A stretch of DNA of 64,000 bases from Klebsormidium nitens (lineage: Eukaryota; Streptophyta; Klebsormidiophyceae; Klebsormidiales; Klebsormidiaceae). Position numbers and translations under genes: made by a program. This document shows positions 60,601 to 64,000 of this stretch, piece by piece; position 1 is the first letter of the stretch, and each line of letters begins with the position of its first letter. The DNA lies in the NCBI GenBank assembly GCA_000708835.1, contig DF237160.1, forward strand, positions 30,406 to 94,405, in the 5' to 3' direction. Under the pieces are notes generated by a model. That model was not told the origin of the DNA. It worked only from the letters and a program-made list of their open reading frames with translations, and ran no database searches.

Positions 60601-63600
60601 TTTGAGGTTTGGCAAGCCGTTACTCTCAGTTTTGAAAGACTTCTCTCTTGCAGTGCGCTTCAAGGACGTGTTGCCCGGCCAGGACCCGTACCGGGACCTC
60701 GTGCGGCTGCTTAATGCTGAGCCGGGCCAGTGCGCGATCGTGTACTGCCTCTCGCGCAGCAGCTGCGACGGGCTCGCGGCTAGGCTGTTGAGCAACGGCA
60801 TCCCTTGTAAACGTGAGCATTATGCAAGGTTCCGTAAGAGATCTGCTTTTTGTTATGAGTCGTTGAATATCAACAAATCTATGGCGATACAAAGATTTTG
60901 TTGATCTCTGGTTTCAGTAGTCCCACAGCATCCTCCGTACAACCTGCTTGTCTATGTTCATCCAGCACCAGGCTGTCTAATCCACGACCACATCCACCAG
61001 ACTGGCTAATTACATTCTTCCAGCAGACCTCGCAGGCTGCCTGGAAGTAGCTGTAAGCGATTCTAACAACCAATATATGAGAGTGTCTGCTAATTCAGTA
61101 CTGAGCAGTACTAACTGAACAAATTATGACGGCATACAGCGTACCATGCCGGTTTGCCGGACGCCGAGCGGTCGCGCACCCTCAAGGACTGGGTCACCGG
61201 GAGGATCCCCGTCGTTGCAGCCACTATAGCTTTCGGGTAAGGCTTCGGTCGCTGTACAAATCGTTCGAACCTGCTCCTCTTGCACAGTCTTCAGCTTTTC
61301 TGAGAAACTCTTGGCGGGATGTCCTCGCCCCATCGGCTGGCAACACGTGTCGAAACAGTCCACGATCTCGACTAGGATTTCTTTTGACGAAACCGGTCGG
61401 CTTCACCGCCTTGCGAGGCCGATCCAAGTACGGTCAGGTGCCTCAATGCACCACTTGATTAATGGAAACCGAGGATGCAAAGCTGAACTTCCGTCACCGT
61501 CTCTGGAGATCCGTTTGGTTATCATCCCTCTGATTAATGGTGAGCATGCTTGAGCATATTATGGACCGTCAATCGAAGGGCCAATAATCGAGGCGGGGTC
61601 GCATTCTGACTTCGACTGACGTGTGGTCCACCTGACGGCATCAGAGAACCACTTAGAGCTTCTTCGTTTCTCCAATGAAACGCATCACTCTGAAGGCCCG
61701 CAGCTAAGTTCTGATTCGTGCTAGTCAATGCGAAAGCTGTTGTCGGACGTCCGCTGCAGGATGGGGATCGACCGAGCGGACGTCCGGCTCGTGGTTCACT
61801 TCAACATGCCCAAGTCGATCGAAGGCTTCTACCAAGAGTCAGGCCGTGCGGGGCGTGACGGGCAGCCCGCAAAAAGCGTTCTGTATTACGGAAGCGAGGA
61901 CGAGTCCCTGATGGTAAGAGGACGGGCGTCTGGGACGCATTTGTTCGGTTGTTTGTTCAAAATGTGGCCGGTCGGTCGATCTTGTTGTGTCTCTTTCTTT
62001 TCTGAATGGCTGGCAGTATATCTGCTTTTGCTTTCAAGTGCCTGGCAGTGTCTTCGCTTCTGACAATGATAGCAGAATCAGCGTTTGCGCACTAATTCTG
62101 CTCGGCTTTGGTGGAAGTTCTGCAGGGTCAAAGTTCACATCTTGAGTCTGCCTTTCAATACGTTGATACGAGAATCCGGTAAAGCACGTAAGGGGATCAG
62201 CACAGGACGCGAAAGCACAGAACATAGACCGTGTCCGTCCCGCGGCATCGATTCAAACTACACTTGAGGCAGTCGTCGTCTTCATGACGTGGGCACATGA
62301 CGTGGGCACTTGGCATTACCGGGCAGGCGATCAGGTAGTTTCGGTCGTTCAGGTCTAGGGCGAGTCTCAGAAAAGGAAGGCCTCAGATCGTTGATAAGCC
62401 ATTTACTCGACCACAATTGTCGGCAGTACTGTGCTGAACACGCCGTCTCCTGCACCTGTCTGCAGCAATTCATTCTTCGAAAGGAGGTCGCGAAGATGCA
62501 GCAGAAACAGGGACCAAAGGCCGCCAACACGGAGCACGCATATGAGGCGTTCCAAGAGGTGCAGCAACCGACGTGCTCATTTTGTTGAACGCATTGGTAT
62601 GTCTGAAAAACCTTAAGCGCGCGCGTCTGCGATCCCTCTTGTCCTTGCCTGCAAGACTCTAGAGCTGCCATAGGGTCCCCTGATACCCTAGCAGCGTTGT
62701 CTTTAATCTGCTGCAGTTCGTTCTTCAAGAGCCACCTGAATGATTGTTAGCAAGGCCTTGCCAATCGATAAGACTGATCAAAAATCATCTGACAGGGACG
62801 TTTCGTCTTGTGCATCCGGCGGCCCTTTACGAGCTCGCTTTTTCGGAAAAACATTCTGCTTTTCACATTCTAAATATGTGCGATTCAATGGTTCGCAGGT
62901 CGTCAAGTACTGCCAAGAAGCGGGCTGCCGCCGGAAGAGACTGCTTGCTTACTTTGGTGAAAACGTGAGGCCGCGTGTGTAGTCCATCTCACAAGATACT
63001 CCTGATCTGCATGCGCTCATAGACAATGCACAGAGAATTATATTTCCCATCCTTTTGCTGGCACCTGTCACAGAATTGAGTTCTTTTGAGTCGATGCTAA
63101 GGAAGAATCGATAACACCGGACGCTAGCTAGCCGGCAATCCGGAGTATCTCGCACGGAGCGCTGATTTTATGGCCAGCACTTCCCTTTGGAGACTCTCGC
63201 CTATCCTAGCGGGCAAAGCGTGCCCGAAAGGAAGACCACAGCTAGAGGACGCCTTGACGGCGATCGCTGTTATCTATGATCCGTAAGTCTCTGCGAAGGT
63301 ATAAATTGTGAAGTTATAGAGATGATCTGATTTGTCTGCAGGTAGACGTCAGCTTGTGCGAAGGTAAAGGCTGCGACGCCTGTGCGGACCCCCAGAAGCT
63401 GGACCTCATGCTCGCGCAACTGGCCCGGAAAATGAGCGAGCGAGCCGCGGGAACGAGCAACTACCGGGGAAACATGTGAGGTCTCATCACCATTGCTCTT
63501 CTTTGCGTGGGCTGGTTGACCACAGGAAGTGCTCGGCGCCGGATACTTGATAAAGTCCCAATCAGGTTTGGAAGGAGACGAGCCGAGAATTATTGCTTGG

Positions 63601-64000
63601 AGTGGCTTGTGCTTTTTGGAATCCGGGCTGGCCTGTCCGTAATGATTTTGAAGAGTCTCAGCTGACAGGGCTACCTCTGTGTTTACAAGGGTACCAAACA
63701 TTTCCCAAAGGCATTCCGCTCTTTCTTTCGTTCTTCTTCCGCAATGAGGATCCCTCGTTCCGCGCGCATCTTCCTGGGTCCACTTTCTATGGTGGTTTCA
63801 ACGGTGCGACGAACATAGCGACAAGAGAACTATTGTTTGCCTCGCAGGGCTTCCAGCACGGCCGAGGAAGACAGCTACGAGATTCCAAAAAGCTCTTTCA
63901 TTCTTTCTACGGTATCCTCCACTTTCGTTGCATGCAAACGCTCCTGAACAAAAGTGCCTTTCAAACGATGGCAAACGTGACGACGAGAATGATTTTGCCT
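57616..64000 (+). CDS. RECQL3: RecQ3-like (RECQL5-type) DNA helicase, 5' part
   Basis: Thirteen exons are visible and the gene runs off the right edge: 57616-57841, 58135-58148, 58344-58415, 58666-58749, 59052-59311, 59810-59898, 60654-60812, 61140-61236, 61760-61913, 62466-62558, 62899-62964, 63342-63475 and 63848-63911. All phases fit, giving about 504 residues so far. RecQ helicases unwind DNA 3'-5' in recombination and fork repair. Visible motifs are FRGQQ (0), MPTGGGKS (I; split over exon 1 and a 14-nt exon 2), VSPLIALM (Ia), [19 protein letters not shown] (II; DESH where RecQ usually has DEAH), MALTATA (III), FNRPNIRYE, and VHFNMPK to [10 protein letters not shown] (VI). The RecQ zinc cysteines follow ([10 protein letters not shown], then CEGKGCDAC). 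Phrases such as [20 protein letters not shown] and [10 protein letters not shown] match plant RecQ3 better than WRN/BLM-type RecQ. Introns around exons 5 and 7 hold decayed exon copies. Confidence 0.93.
59451..59491 (+). repeat. decayed copy of RecQ3 exon 5 end and donor
   Basis: A second version of the exon 5 end ([13 protein letters not shown]) plus a gtgcgt donor-like site lies 180 bp downstream of the functional one ([14 protein letters not shown], donor at 59312). There is no acceptor that would let it be used as an extra exon without breaking the frame, as far as I can see. Confidence 0.8.
60255..60653 (+). repeat. two decayed tandem copies of RecQ3 exon 7 with its intron
   Basis: Exon-like copies follow cag at 60323 ([20 protein letters not shown]) and 60484 ([12 protein letters not shown], then TAA). 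The functional exon begins at 60654. Spacings are 161 and 170 bp, and the preceding intron segments are also related. Copy 1 has lost about 14 nt after the LLN codons; copy 2 has an in-frame stop. Confidence 0.9.

Noticed and set aside
63805-64000. Possible tandem copy around RecQ3 exon 13 (agcgacaagagaac and tgacgacgagaatg)
   Set aside because: Similarity is suggestive but weak and cut by the window end, so it is not counted among the exon-copy cases.

Overview
The window is nuclear DNA of a eukaryote, most likely a streptophyte green alga (Klebsormidium-like; inference). The genes are intron-rich with short GT-AG introns. Their products are plant-type: an active isoamylase 3, a plant-type ureidoglycolate lyase with an N-terminal extension, plant RecQ3-type helicase, style cell-cycle inhibitor 1-like protein, plant-type WDR11 and a hydroxyproline-rich-type wall protein. 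There is no bacterial, plasmid or CRISPR signature. I built the exon models by reading family homology across matching splice phases; every multi-exon model closes in frame.

Layout. 1-1877 (-): 5' part of a secreted proline-rich protein that runs off the left edge. 1878-9500: no gene I can support, with one small inverted-repeat element. 9505-12007 (-): an intron-containing, frameshifted fragment of WDR11 (pseudogene). 12008-16260: no gene, with a GC-rich degenerate repeat field. 16261-21457 (+): SCI1-like lysine/arginine-rich protein, 5 exons. 22953-34912 (-): isoamylase 3, 23 exons. 35568-40874 (+): fumarylacetoacetase, 13 exons. 41769-45058 (+): ureidoglycolate lyase, 5 exons. 46976-48148 (+): single-exon coiled-coil/BTB protein. 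49328-49855 (+): doubtful ORF. 51154-57007 (-): ABC1/ADCK1-type kinase, 10 exons. 57616-64000 (+): RecQ3-like helicase, 13 exons seen, running off the right edge.

The genes are unrelated housekeeping and metabolic genes (starch debranching, tyrosine catabolism, ureide catabolism, mitochondrial or plastid ABC1 kinase, DNA repair). Two pairs are divergent with short shared upstream regions: ISA3/FAH (655 bp) and ADCK1/RecQ3 (608 bp).

The most unusual signal is not a gene. In four genes, decayed tandem copies of a functional exon, or of its splice junction plus the first exon bases, lie in the adjacent intron. The cases are SCI1-like exon 2 (about four copies) and exon 3, ISA3 exon 2, ADCK1 exon 6, and RecQ3 exon 7 (two copies) and exon 5. 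Nearly all lie just 5' of the working exon. Other points of note are a 14-nt microexon inside the RecQ Walker A motif, a GC-AG intron in FAH, two MITE-like elements and the multiply frameshifted WDR11 fragment.
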